Below are positions 1 through 9,830 of a DNA stretch of 64,000 nt, in pieces. The translations under genes and the position numbers were made by a program. This DNA is from JANOSH01 sp031415695 (GTDB lineage Bacteria > Actinomycetota > Acidimicrobiia > Acidimicrobiales > Ilumatobacteraceae), in NCBI GenBank assembly GCA_031415695.1, contig JANOSH010000061.1, positions 62,001 through 126,000 of the forward strand. The letters are read 5' to 3'. The first letter of the stretch is position 1, and every line of letters starts with the position of its first letter. A model generated the notes under the pieces. The model saw only the letters and a list, made by a program, of their open reading frames with translations, did not search any database and was not told the DNA's origin.

Positions 1-432
1 GTAGCCATACGCCGACCTCTGACCGCCACCAACGGATCCACTGAGATGAATACACCCAACTGGGGGTCTTGGTAGCGGTTGTTGAGGTAGTTGAGGCCGG
101 TGGTGGTGTCTTTGTGTTGACCGATGTACCCGCGGGTGGTCGCGGTGATCGTGGTGGTGCCTCGGGTGGCTCCGTATGGTGTGTACCACTGCTGGTTCAC
201 CGCCCCGCCGGCTCCTGCTACGACTGATAGCGCTGACGATCCGCGGACGTCACCGAGCAGATACTCGACGCTGTCGGTGCCGGCACCGATTTTGGTTCTC
301 ACCGCGACACTCGTTGCGCCGAGCGTGTAAGACCGTTTCACGGTTGTCACACCAGCCGCGCTTTGACGTTCGGCCAAGTTCCCGAGGAACAGACGTGTAC
401 CTGTTGCGTCCTGGAGCAGGATTCGGTCACCG
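1..432 (-). pseudogene. RHS-repeat core fragment, open at the left edge
   Basis: Read on the minus strand this stretch is a near copy of the RHS-associated core of the large gene at 2299-8607 (its counterpart is about 3018-3449, residues about 1720-1863). It keeps the core landmarks: a leucine-rich run before a DVRGSS motif, a TPYG motif and the YQDPQLGVFISVDP region. It opens abruptly at 432, where similarity stops, has no start codon of its own, and runs off the window at base 1. It could be a dead duplicate, or an orphan tip cassette (core end plus an alternative toxin) whose toxin part lies to the left of the window. Several synonymous and conservative changes separate the copies, so the duplication is not very recent. 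Confidence 0.8.
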
Positions 433-502
433 TCGTCTGAAGGCAACGTCATCACACTCAACCTCGTTCTGCCCCCCGGTCCTCATAACAACACCAGTGG
501 TC

Positions 503-871
503 TCACACAACCCTGACACGGGGGGCCCACCCGCGCACCGTCGTGAACGGCACATCGAACCGCACCGCCGTCCGACCGATCGACACCATCCCGACCGCGA
601 CATCAGCAAGCGCTCGACCGACCGTGTCGACCCCGTCCAAACGACCGACAAGCAAGAAACTTGGGAGCAACGCGTGCGACACCCGACACGACGAGCAGCG
701 TGCCCGAGCGATCCATAACCGGTGATACCGGCCCTCGGCCCGAACCCATCGCTCATACCCCGCCCAGAACACCATCGGCACCGAGCACGCCGAACACGAC
801 GGCCGCGGAACCGCGACACCATGACCAGCGGCCACGTAACTCTCGACAGACAACGAGCAGGGCCATACCAT
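503..871 (-). CDS. DUF6431-type transposon-associated protein, probably truncated
   Basis: The 122-residue protein from the ATG at 871 has the layout I associate with DUF6431 proteins found beside actinobacterial transposases. It opens with a YVAAGHG segment, then a zinc-ribbon-like pair of Cys-x-x-Cys motifs (CSAC and, 30 residues later, CSSC), a WARGRYHRLWIAR-like strand, a SHALLPSF motif and a C-terminal helix-turn-helix (FDVPFTTVRGW). The frame is open upstream to 994, but the similarity begins near 871. It stops soon after the HTH, shorter than the family as I remember it. It lies exactly between two RHS fragments, so it probably marks an insertion or rearrangement. No terminal inverted repeats were identified. 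Confidence 0.55.
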   Translation of the reverse strand: MVWPCSLSVESYVAAGHGVAVPRPSCSACSVPMVFWAGYERWVRAEGRYHRLWIARARCSSCRVSHALLPSFLLVGRLDGVDTVGRALADVAVGMVSIGRTAVRFDVPFTTVRGWAPRVRVV

Positions 872-1044
872 GACCACGGGTGATATCGACACCCTTCCGG
901 ACCCCTCCCCGACGAGCGCTAACTCGCCGAACCGGGAGGGGTCCAACCAATTTTTAGGACAGCCAACCCTCCCAGCCACCAGACTCGGCCGCAAACATCA
1001 CTGCCGAACAAGGGCCCAGCGTCATCAGACAATCAGGCCGCTAA

Positions 1045-1629
1045 CACCCGTACGCATCAAACACCGACCGGGTTTGGGTTGTATGAAAACCGCCGACCTC
1101 CAACGATGTGTGCGTCGACTTGGTGACATCAAGCCTCACCGCCAATTGCGACGCATAATTCGCGGTCGTGACCGGCGTCAACGTTGTATCGGTCCGTTCC
1201 ACCAACCCGCTAGTGGCGTAGTCATATGTTTCGTTCGTGAACGCCCGACCGTTGAACCACCAATCATCAGCCGTTACCGTCCCATCATAATACGTGACCG
1301 AAAACGACTTCGAACCGCCCGCACCATTAGCGTCGCCGTGCATACCCCGATAAAATTGCTGCCTCGTTTTCGTGTACGTCGAATTCGAACCCGGCCCACT
1401 AATCGTCGTAACAGCGGTATAGCCGTGAGGTTCGGACCACGTCTTGTTCGTCGTGAACGGCGAGGTGTCATACCGGTACGCGGCATCACCCTCATAGTTC
1501 TACGCCACGACCGTTGATGGGCCTCCCGCAACCTTGTCGCTCGACGTCACACTGGCCACCAAATAGCGGTTGAACGCACCCCAACCCTGCGACCCGTTAT
1601 TCGTAGTCCACCGCGGGTAACAATCCTGT
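1045..1629 (-). pseudogene. RHS-repeat internal fragment
   Basis: On the minus strand this is a near-identical copy of residues about 737-932 of the large RHS protein (counterpart DNA about 5812-6396). Shared landmarks include DCYPRWTTNN, WWFNGRAFTNETYDYA and THTSLEVGGF. Similarity ends sharply at 1629 and at about 1045. An in-frame stop interrupts it near 1500, where the intact gene has a tyrosine codon (TAC to TAG on the minus strand). It is therefore a dead fragment. Its order and orientation relative to the core fragment at 1-432 match those of an intact RHS gene with its middle replaced by the DUF6431 gene. The 166 bp from 1630 to 1795 hold nothing I can identify. Confidence 0.8.
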
Positions 1630-1795
1630 TGATGCGACTCACTTTGGCTGTTGGGCCAGCCAACAGGTCGAGCATCGCTGTCAAGTCTCGCTCCGGGCGA
1701 ACTTGTGCGGGCGCGATCACATCGCCGTGTTCGTGCGTTCGGCACGGCTTGCGTGACGTTGGCGCTCATGCTCACGCCATATCCGAGTCCACAAC

Positions 1796-2302
1796 TCAGT
1801 GAGGATGCCGACGGACTACGCCATCCCGATCAGGGAGATCGATAGTGACAGCGTCCACTCCGTCATCGTCACGCTCCGGAAAGGGCCCCACGAATAGCTC
1901 GGTGCCATCACCGCTCGCTCCGAGGAACCCCGACAGATCGCCAAGACCGGCGACGAACTCAACATCAATGATGACCCCGTCCGGCGAGAGCAGTCCAACA
2001 ACTACCTCCCCGTGCGAGTGGATTAGACCGACGATGTCATCAACTAAACCGTCATCGAGGCACCGGCGCTCGATTCGCCCGTCGAAGTAGAAGCTGATGG
2101 AGCTCCCAGGCGTCAACATCCGCGCCAAACTCGTCAACTGATCAACATCTTGGATGACGTACCAGCGCGTGGCACCACCACCCCGCGCAAGTCGCTCTAG
2201 TACGACAGCGGGTCGTTCAGCCAAATTCCGAATCACCGACGTCCCAGCGATCGCCGCCATAACCCACCCACCCGGACTCGCTACACCCTTCATAGCAGTC
2301 AT
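1796..2302 (-). CDS. Putative immunity protein for the RHS toxin tip
   Basis: This 168-residue protein starts in an ATGA overlap with the stop codon of the RHS gene (2299-2302), so the two are translationally coupled. A small gene directly after the variable tip of a polymorphic toxin is usually its cognate immunity gene. No family was recognised. The sequence is acidic in its C-terminal half, has no signal peptide or obvious membrane segment, and so is probably cytoplasmic. It includes a WYVIQDVDQL segment and an SFYFDGRIERR strand. An internal ATG three codons in could also serve as the start. Function is inferred from position only. Confidence 0.6.
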   Translation of the reverse strand: MTAMKGVASPGGWVMAAIAGTSVIRNLAERPAVVLERLARGGGATRWYVIQDVDQLTSLARMLTPGSSISFYFDGRIERRCLDDGLVDDIVGLIHSHGEVVVGLLSPDGVIIDVEFVAGLGDLSGFLGASGDGTELFVGPFPERDDDGVDAVTIDLPDRDGVVRRHPH

Positions 2303-5300
2303 TTCGGCAACCGATACGAGCCATCATCCATCTGTTTCATCCCCAACCCGGCCAAGTCGGGATCGTCAATGATGGCGTCCCGAATCTGGTCAGGTGTCGC
2401 CCGAATACTTACGTGCCCATCGGGAACCCCATCGCGGACAACCGACCCGGGCGGAAGTTTTGCTGTGTCAACTGCGTAAATCTTGTCCCCGGCTTTGAAG
2501 ACCTGAACCCGATCCGCTGAACTTGATATCGATTCCCGGAACGAAACGCCTGTCGGATCCGTCAATGCGGCATCAGTACGAGAACCCGTTCGATACACGA
2601 CGCCGGATTCCGCAATCTCGTCGGCGGGACCCCTGAGCAGTCCCTTAGCAGCCTTCCCACCGACGAACGGGATGAACACGGCCAGGCAGGACAGCTTCGA
2701 CCCACCCAAGCAATCGAGTCCGTCAATGATTTCGCCGACGACCGGGAGCATCGACCCGACCTCGTTGCTCGGCCCCGCTACGTTACGCGGCCAGCCCCCG
2801 CCCATACCGTTGTGGGGCATCTTCGCGAGGTTGCCCTTGGCCTTGTTGAACGCTGAGAGCCAGATGCTGTCACCGAAGTCGGCAGTATTGTCCCAACTGT
2901 TCACGACCATGTTCGGTCGGCAGTTGCCCTGCATCCGGCACTGTGCCTGCGCTTCCCCGTTAGCGCCCTTTTCCAACCCTGACGGGTCGGAGTACTTGAT
3001 CGGGTTGTTCCCACCGTATGAATACGGTTCCCTCGTGACACTCACTAACGGGTCAACCGAGATGAACACGCCTAGGTTCGGGTCTTGGTATCTTGCGTTC
3101 AAGAAGTTGAGGCCGCTGGTGGTGTCTTTGTGTTGGCCGATGTAGCCGCGGGTGGTTGCGGTGATCGTGGTGGTGCCGCGGGTGGCTCCGTATGGTGTGT
3201 ACCACTGCTGGTTCACCGCCCCGCCGGCTCCTGCTACGACTGATAGCGCTGATGACCCGCGAACGTCACCTAACAGGTACTCGACACTGTCGGTACCGGC
3301 ACCAATTTTGGTTCTCACCCCAACACTCGTTGCGCCGAGCGTGTAATACCGTTTCACGGTTGTGACGCTGCTGGCGCTGTGTCGTTCAGCGAGGTTCCCG
3401 AGGAACAGGCGTGTCCCCGTTGCGTCTTGTAGCAGGATGCGGTCACCGCCAGGCCCGTAGACCATGGACGTGGTCACACCCGCCTTGATAACGGTGTTCA
3501 ATTTCCCTAACGGCGTCCAACCGTATGTTGATGTGACACCGCTGTCGGTACGGGTATTCATCATCCCGTCCCCAAGATACGTGATACCGGTCGTCGCACC
3601 CGCGGACGTGACGGCATGCGGACGAACAGAGCCTGTGCCCGACGGCGGGTATGTGTAGCTACCGGCAGGGCCTGTCACGAAATTCCCGATCTCGTCATAG
3701 GAGTACACAGCGTTGAAACTCAACCCCGGCAGTCTACCTGTCGTCGTGACAGCACCCGCACAATCCGGTGTCGGGTTCGTCGTGTTCAACCTCGTGACCG
3801 CTGATGTCAACCTCGATCGCCCATCAAAACCGTAACATTCGGTATGCGACGAGTTCGTCGCCGCAGGACGGGTGTGCCTGTTGATGATCACGTTCCCGAC
3901 CGCGTCATACGCGACCTCTTCTTTTTGCAACAAGACACTGGCGCGGGTTGCGGTCATCGATGCGAGTTGCCCCGTCGCCGGGTCCCACCCGTAGCTGCGT
4001 GTGACCGCGTTCGTGCCCGTGTCATACACACGCGACGTCAACCTTGCGTCATTCGATAACTCCGACGAGCTCACATACGACCCCGCCCCTGTCAACGACG
4101 ACGCCACACCCGTCGCGCTATACCCCGACACCACTGTTTCAGCAGCCATCGCCGCGACCGCAGGGTAGGTGACCGTGGTTGGTTGGTCCGCAACGTTGTA
4201 CCCGAACCCGCTAAACGTATAGACGCCTGCTAGACCGTTCGTGTCAGTCTTGCCGGGGATCGACGGGACCGTATAGGTCACCCCGGTCGGACGTGACCTC
4301 ACGTCATACCCCTGGGTATCGACTTTGATTTCGGCACCACCCACAAAACTTGACGCCGAATCGACAAGCCCTGCTTCGCCCGTCGCGTCGTACTTGAATG
4401 ATTCCAACACCACAGCACCTTGCTTGACCGCGGTTGGGCGACCCAACACATCAGACTCATGCGTGACCGTGACCGTTGGTGTTACGACTGTTTGCAGTAC
4501 CCCGTTGGGTGTATACCCGAACCATGTGACCCCGCTATCAGGATCGTTGTTACTCGTCTCCTGCCCAAGATTATTGAACACTGTCCACCGGACGTTGCCT
4601 TTCGGGTCCGTGACCCTGATCTGGTTCCGGTTCCGGTCATACCCATACGTCGTGTCTTTCAACCCGACCCAACTCGTGTTGTACTCACTCACAGCGTCCA
4701 ACAAACCGAGCGCGTTGACATGCGAAAGGGTCGCGGATCCTGTCGCCGGATACACATACGTCCAATGCCCGTTATACACGGTAACCGTTTTGACCGCGAC
4801 GTTCGCACCACCCACACCCGTCGGGCGGACCACCTGGATGTTATTCGCAAACAGGCCGGTTTCAGTTGCACGACCAACATGGTCATACACCGTCCTGGTT
4901 TCCGATGCGAGTAACGCCGAGTTGAACGCACCCGCTGTCCACAACCCGTCGCCCGGTGTGTTGGCGTCCAGATAACGACCGGTGAACGACTTGATCACCT
5001 GACTGCGGCCGTCGTACTGGCTTGCTGACACGATCCGGCCACCATTCGGACCTGATGTTTGCGTTTCACGAGTACGCCCCAACCCATCCAAATAGGTGAC
5101 CGTAGTAACCGAATCAGCCGCCGTGACCTTCGTGACTTTCGTGATCTTGGGTGGTGCGTTCACCAGACTCTGAGCGTCAACACTCAACGTATACGACACC
5201 GTTCCTGATGGGCTGCTGTCACCAGGCAACAACACGTTCGTCACACGACCAACCGTGTCATACCCGTACGTCGTCACCTTGTCGGCACCATCATCAACGC

Positions 5301-8300
5301 TGGGTACTGTCCGGTTATTCAAATCAGAAATCGACAACACGCTGCCACGACCAGGATCCGTTATCTGGTTGACGCGATGCCCCGTCGCGTCAGTCACGGC
5401 GTTGCGGTGGCCGAAACTGTCATACAAGTAGCTGGTCGTATCAGACGTACCCGCGACAGGGCCGTCGACCGACGCCAGTTTGTTCTGAGCGTTATACGCA
5501 CTCAAGGTTTCCAACCACGGTGCCGTGGCCAACGCACGCGTTGAGGTGCTCGTCACCAACCCGGTCGTGTTCGCACCGACGGCTAGCCAGTCGTAACGCC
5601 ATTTCGTATAACCCAACTCGTTTCCTGGGGTTTCATCGCAGTACCCGGCGAAACCACCCGGATAACTCGGTGAACCCGCGGTACGCACACTAAAGACCGG
5701 CAACCCCAAATTCCAATACTGCAACTGCAACGCCCCACGGACGTACTCGGTGTACGTACACGTGTCATCAACCCCATCCCACACATTGCCGATATCCCAT
5801 GTTTCGATCGGGAACCCGTACGCATCGAACACCGTACGGGTTTGGGTTGTATGAAAACCGCCGACCTCGAGTGATGTATGCGTTGCTTTGGTGACATCGA
5901 GCCTCACCGCCAATTGCGATCCATAATTAGCGGTTGTGACCGGCGTCAAGGTCGTATCGGTCCGTTCCACCAACCCGCTAGTGGCGTAGTCATATGTTTC
6001 GTTCGTGAACGCCCGACCGTTGAACCACCAATCATCAGCCGTTACCGTCCCATCATAATACGTGACCGAAAACGATTTGGTGCCCCCGGCACCAGTACTG
6101 TCACCGTGCATACCCCGATAAAACTGCTGCCTCGTTTTTGTGTACGTCGCATTCGAACCCGGCCCGCTAATCGTCGTAACCGCGGTATAGCCGTGAGGTT
6201 CGGACCACGTCTTGTTCGTCGTGAACGGCGAGGTGTCATACCGGTACGCGGCATCACCCTCATAGTTATACGCCACGACCGTTGATGGGCCTCCCGCAAC
6301 CTTGTCGCTCGACGTCACACTGGCCACCAAATAGCGGTTGAACGCACCCCAACCCTGCGACCCGTTATTCGTAGTCCACCGCGGGTAACAATCTTGTGTG
6401 TTCCACACCCACGACCCAGCCGGCGGCTGGTTGTTACACACCAACTTTTGTGCGTACGACACCGTGGTCCTACCACCAAGATCATCATCAACCTGAGAAA
6501 CACGCCACACATTCATCGTGACCGCGTCAGCACGGTTATCAAGCCCCGCGAACGAATCAAACCGGATAGCAGGCATCACCACCGACTCCGGATGGCCCGG
6601 TGCCGTTATCCGTTGAATCTTACGTAACCACTGCTGAGCCGGTTGACCACCCACACCATCAATATCGGGGTACTCGATCACCGGTTTGATACGGTCCACA
6701 ATCCGCCACCCTGGATCCAACACCTTCGTCTCGATCGTGTCTAACGCCAGTTCCGACCAGAACCCGGGCGCAAGTTTCCAGCATGGCGACACCTGACATC
6801 GAAGATCAGTCGGTGAGTCCAAATAGTTCGCTACCGGAGTCGTCTGCGGCCACAAACACGTTGGGTCAGAACCGAAACAACGGTTCTTATAATTGAACAC
6901 AACCACATCACGATACGACGCTTCGAGGCCTTCGCGGGTGCCATACCGGATCTCTTTCAACACCCCACCACGCACATACTGGGCAGGCGTGTACGCATCG
7001 CCGCTCGCGCCGTACAAGTTGACCTCGGGCTGATACAGGTATGTCATCACGTTACCGGCACGGTCACGAACACGGTCAAGGTTCCAACGCCACGCCTGGT
7101 TACACGACGTCCCGTAACACGGCTCACCCGGATTGTTCCCCCATACCGGCACAAACCACACCGCCTGCGTTTGGACATTCGTCGTCGCCTCGAAACGCTG
7201 CCCGAACCGGTACTCGGTCCCCTCAGGCGACATCACATACCAAATCTCGTTCCGGTTATCCCACGAGGTAGCCGCACGAATCTCACGCAACACACGCCAA
7301 CCAGGATCATTCTTCAAACGCCACTCACTCCACGCACCCACAGCATCCGACGTCGCCGCCGTGGCAACCAATTCCGACGACTTCCCATTCAACGAAATCG
7401 TGGCGTTATCCGTGACCCAACAAAAATCGTTGATACCACCACCGTCGAGCACGCACGGCTTATACGAACGTTCAATAAACCCGCCGGCACCCACATTCCA
7501 GCCGACACCCAACATGCCGCCCTGCGTGTTCTCGTCCGACACCACCCCATCAACCGCTTGCGACGAATACCCAAACGAAACCGGCGGTGACGAACCAAAA
7601 CCTGTCGGAGGGATCGGCACCGAATACGACCAATCAAAACCGCCCATCCCCGAACCCGATGACCACGAACCCGACGACGCCAACGGCGTCGCATTAAACG
7701 ACCCCATCGCCGACGAAAACCCTGCGCTCAACCCGTACACCGAGCCACCCTGACCCGACAAACGCTTGAACCGCCGTGCCCCACCCAGCGCACCATCCTC
7801 AAATGGTTCTGCACCGACGATCGCTATATCGACATCATCAACCACCACGTCAGCCGACAACGTCCCCGACTCCAGATCATTCGCCGAATAAACCACTTCA
7901 CGACCCTGACACAACGCCAACTCAGGATTCGTCAAAACACACGCCGGCATCCTCACCAACTGCAACCGACCGGCCCAATCAGCACCATACACATGCCGGA
8001 AACCGGCGTACTCGACACTGACCCGCGCCACACCACCCAACGCCTTCGCCGACGCGTCGGCGATCGTGAACCCAACAACATCAAAACCGACCTTCGCGGC
8101 GTCATTCGACGACAGACCCACGACCTTCACCCGTTCAGCAAGACCCGGCGGTGTCACAGGTTTGCCCGGCACCTCGACCGACGGCCCAACCCCGTTACCC
8201 GGATCAACCACACGCTTGCCAGCAGCATGCAACAACCCGTCGGACTTCGACACCCGCAACGGCGAACCAGGCACAATCCGCCCATCAGACCCGACCAACA

Positions 8301-8607
8301 GGTCAGTCGAGACATCAAACCGGCCAAGCATCGGCGCCACCGCCAACCCAGGCGACTTCGCCAACAACTCATTAAATCGAGGCGCATCGGCCACCGACGG
8401 CCCTTGCGACCGAGACGGCGCCAACACATCAGGAACACGACCAGGAACCGGCACACCACTACCAGGACCCCTACCACCACCCGGATCAGCCACCAGCGCC
8501 GACCGATCAGGCGCCAACGGATCAGGCTTCGACTGAGCCGCCGAACGACCAGCAACAACCGTGCCAGCCAACAACAACAAACTCAGAACTAAAGCGAACC
8601 GCCGCAT
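2299..8607 (-). CDS. Secreted RHS-repeat polymorphic toxin, about 2,100 aa
   Basis: A giant protein with, in order: a signal peptide (residues 1-25, hydrophobic core LVLSLLLLAGTVVAG); an N-terminal region with an SpvB-like segment (about 290-390, FDWSYSVPIPP then GMLGVGWNVGAGG); many YD/RHS repeats (YLYDSFGHRNAVTD-type) from about 850 to 1700; the RHS-associated core ending in ARYQDPNLGVFISVDP and YGGNNPIKYSDPSG (to about 1874); and a variable tip of about 230 residues. The tip starts with a hydrophobic pre-toxin stretch (GEIIDGLDCLGG then CLAVFIPFVGGKAAKGL) and finishes with a compact domain beginning VYRTGSRTDAAL. A leading VYR motif occurs in some ADP-ribosyltransferase-like toxins, but I cannot assign an activity. 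The ATG at 8607 follows a GTG at 8610; a GGGG box lies upstream. RHS proteins form a cage that shields and releases the tip toxin. Confidence 0.85.
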   Translation of the reverse strand: MRRFALVLSLLLLAGTVVAGRSAAQSKPDPLAPDRSALVADPGGGRGPGSGVPVPGRVPDVLAPSRSQGPSVADAPRFNELLAKSPGLAVAPMLGRFDVSTDLLVGSDGRIVPGSPLRVSKSDGLLHAAGKRVVDPGNGVGPSVEVPGKPVTPPGLAERVKVVGLSSNDAAKVGFDVVGFTIADASAKALGGVARVSVEYAGFRHVYGADWAGRLQLVRMPACVLTNPELALCQGREVVYSANDLESGTLSADVVVDDVDIAIVGAEPFEDGALGGARRFKRLSGQGGSVYGLSAGFSSAMGSFNATPLASSGSWSSGSGMGGFDWSYSVPIPPTGFGSSPPVSFGYSSQAVDGVVSDENTQGGMLGVGWNVGAGGFIERSYKPCVLDGGGINDFCWVTDNATISLNGKSSELVATAATSDAVGAWSEWRLKNDPGWRVLREIRAATSWDNRNEIWYVMSPEGTEYRFGQRFEATTNVQTQAVWFVPVWGNNPGEPCYGTSCNQAWRWNLDRVRDRAGNVMTYLYQPEVNLYGASGDAYTPAQYVRGGVLKEIRYGTREGLEASYRDVVVFNYKNRCFGSDPTCLWPQTTPVANYLDSPTDLRCQVSPCWKLAPGFWSELALDTIETKVLDPGWRIVDRIKPVIEYPDIDGVGGQPAQQWLRKIQRITAPGHPESVVMPAIRFDSFAGLDNRADAVTMNVWRVSQVDDDLGGRTTVSYAQKLVCNNQPPAGSWVWNTQDCYPRWTTNNGSQGWGAFNRYLVASVTSSDKVAGGPSTVVAYNYEGDAAYRYDTSPFTTNKTWSEPHGYTAVTTISGPGSNATYTKTRQQFYRGMHGDSTGAGGTKSFSVTYYDGTVTADDWWFNGRAFTNETYDYATSGLVERTDTTLTPVTTANYGSQLAVRLDVTKATHTSLEVGGFHTTQTRTVFDAYGFPIETWDIGNVWDGVDDTCTYTEYVRGALQLQYWNLGLPVFSVRTAGSPSYPGGFAGYCDETPGNELGYTKWRYDWLAVGANTTGLVTSTSTRALATAPWLETLSAYNAQNKLASVDGPVAGTSDTTSYLYDSFGHRNAVTDATGHRVNQITDPGRGSVLSISDLNNRTVPSVDDGADKVTTYGYDTVGRVTNVLLPGDSSPSGTVSYTLSVDAQSLVNAPPKITKVTKVTAADSVTTVTYLDGLGRTRETQTSGPNGGRIVSASQYDGRSQVIKSFTGRYLDANTPGDGLWTAGAFNSALLASETRTVYDHVGRATETGLFANNIQVVRPTGVGGANVAVKTVTVYNGHWTYVYPATGSATLSHVNALGLLDAVSEYNTSWVGLKDTTYGYDRNRNQIRVTDPKGNVRWTVFNNLGQETSNNDPDSGVTWFGYTPNGVLQTVVTPTVTVTHESDVLGRPTAVKQGAVVLESFKYDATGEAGLVDSASSFVGGAEIKVDTQGYDVRSRPTGVTYTVPSIPGKTDTNGLAGVYTFSGFGYNVADQPTTVTYPAVAAMAAETVVSGYSATGVASSLTGAGSYVSSSELSNDARLTSRVYDTGTNAVTRSYGWDPATGQLASMTATRASVLLQKEEVAYDAVGNVIINRHTRPAATNSSHTECYGFDGRSRLTSAVTRLNTTNPTPDCAGAVTTTGRLPGLSFNAVYSYDEIGNFVTGPAGSYTYPPSGTGSVRPHAVTSAGATTGITYLGDGMMNTRTDSGVTSTYGWTPLGKLNTVIKAGVTTSMVYGPGGDRILLQDATGTRLFLGNLAERHSASSVTTVKRYYTLGATSVGVRTKIGAGTDSVEYLLGDVRGSSALSVVAGAGGAVNQQWYTPYGATRGTTTITATTRGYIGQHKDTTSGLNFLNARYQDPNLGVFISVDPLVSVTREPYSYGGNNPIKYSDPSGLEKGANGEAQAQCRMQGNCRPNMVVNSWDNTADFGDSIWLSAFNKAKGNLAKMPHNGMGGGWPRNVAGPSNEVGSMLPVVGEIIDGLDCLGGSKLSCLAVFIPFVGGKAAKGLLRGPADEIAESGVVYRTGSRTDAALTDPTGVSFRESISSSADRVQVFKAGDKIYAVDTAKLPPGSVVRDGVPDGHVSIRATPDQIRDAIIDDPDLAGLGMKQMDDGSYRLPK

Positions 8608-8717
8608 CACAACCCCATCTCAAAGCCCCCACCGGACCTGACCCGAACCCTCCCACCAAAAAAGAACCGGCGTCAACCAGCAGACGGTGCCCACTGTGGG
8701 TATTGGACTTTGAGGGG
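8608..8717. other. Intergenic gap upstream of the RHS gene
   Basis: About 110 bp between the start of the RHS gene and the 3' end of the OmpA-like gene. It must carry the RHS ribosome-binding region (a GGGG box close to the start) and perhaps its promoter. I see no clear -10/-35 pair, inverted repeat or small gene here. Confidence 0.4.
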
Positions 8718-9686
8718 CTACGTCAGAAGGCCGGTGATGAATACTTCGAGGCGGCGGTTGGCCCGCTTGCCTTGCGCAGTGGCATTGTCGCCGACCGGTC
8801 GAGCTTCACCAACGGGAACCTGTTCGATCTTTGATGCATCGACACCCTTGCTGGCCAGATACGCAACCGCCGACGCTGTTCGCTGACCGGCCAGAATGCT
8901 GTTGTAGGTATCGTCGCCGGCGTTGTCGGTATGCCCTTCGATCCTCACCTTGGCGTTCGGGCGCGACTTGATTATCTGAGCCAACGAATCGAGGGCAAGC
9001 GTTGCGGTAACACCATTGATAGCTGACTGGTCCGAGTCGAACTGCAAGCCGTCACGAATGACCAGGTTGAAGGTTCCCGATGGCGCCGCCGAGTTGGCCG
9101 CCACGAACATCTGGTCGCGGACCTTGGATTTGTCGCTGAATGTGTACACCTGATCGAGCACTGTCTTGCGAACCGCCTCGCTAGCAACGGATCCGGTGAG
9201 TAGAAGCAGCTCACCTTTTTGCTCGGCGGCGAGCGGTTGTGCGGCAGTGAGCGATGCCGCCCCAACCGCAGTAGTCGTAGGGGGCGCGGCAGCACTAGCG
9301 ACTGTGGTCGCTGGGGAAGATGGTGCCACCGTTGTGGGTGGAAGTGTGACGGCCGGCGCCGGCAGGGTCGGAGCAACCACCCGTGCCGTGGTTGCGGGAG
9401 AGGCGGTTGTGGTTGCTGCGGCTGTGGTCACAGTTGTTGCTGACGTAGCTTTGGTAGTGGCTGCGGCGTTGGCGGTGGTCGAGGACGATGCTGTGTCGTT
9501 GTCTGCGCCACCGCGCGAAATAAGGAATCCGCCGAACAGCACCAGTACGCCAACACCGATGGCGCTATAAAGACGAGTCCGCGATTGCTTTGGGGCATGC
9601 GGCGATGCGGGCCGAGCCGTCGCTAACGAGTCGGCTGCCGCGATGAGCGCCGCAGTTCGATCGTCTGAAAACTCTGTATCCGACAT
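8718..9686 (-). CDS. OmpA-family peptidoglycan-binding membrane protein
   Basis: A 322-residue protein with a short cytoplasmic N terminus, one membrane helix at about 40-60 (YSAIGVGVLVLFGGFLIS), a long Thr/Ala/Pro-rich linker (about 65-155) typical of actinobacterial surface proteins, and a C-terminal OmpA domain (about 205-320). The OmpA domain shows the strand with SDQSAI, the VRIEGHTDNAGDDTYN motif that contacts diaminopimelate, LAGQRTASAVAYL and the closing RRLEVFI strand. It probably ties the membrane to peptidoglycan. An AAGGGG-type ribosome-binding site sits about 9 nt before the ATG at 9686. It is not in an obvious operon. Confidence 0.85.
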   Translation of the reverse strand: MSDTEFSDDRTAALIAAADSLATARPASPHAPKQSRTRLYSAIGVGVLVLFGGFLISRGGADNDTASSSTTANAAATTKATSATTVTTAAATTTASPATTARVVAPTLPAPAVTLPPTTVAPSSPATTVASAAAPPTTTAVGAASLTAAQPLAAEQKGELLLLTGSVASEAVRKTVLDQVYTFSDKSKVRDQMFVAANSAAPSGTFNLVIRDGLQFDSDQSAINGVTATLALDSLAQIIKSRPNAKVRIEGHTDNAGDDTYNSILAGQRTASAVAYLASKGVDASKIEQVPVGEARPVGDNATAQGKRANRRLEVFITGLLT

Positions 9687-9830
9687 GTCCCACCCCTTGT
9701 GTACAACTCCGCTCCAAAGAGTAGTTCTGATTTCGCCTCAACAATTCGAGCGGAACTCAGTTCTTTGGCCCATTCAATGGATCGTTTCCCACCCGCAGTG
9801 CGTTGATTCTCCCGCAACGCAGCACGTCAC

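Noticed and set aside
870..1517. Plus-strand frame of 215 codons, and 176-718 of 180 codons
   Set aside because: Antisense to RHS fragments and the DUF6431 gene; composition is not protein-like.
1651..1845. 64-codon plus-strand frame after the RHS fragment
   Set aside because: No homology recognised, low-quality composition, overlaps the end of the immunity gene in antisense.
7993..8592. Long plus-strand open frames opposite the RHS gene (also 7133-7753, 4325-4975, 5878-6285)
   Set aside because: They are antisense shadows of a strongly coding minus-strand gene, rich in Arg, Pro and His, with no recognisable domain.
9166..9570. Val/Ala-rich plus-strand frame
   Set aside because: Antisense of the Thr/Ala linker of the OmpA-like gene.
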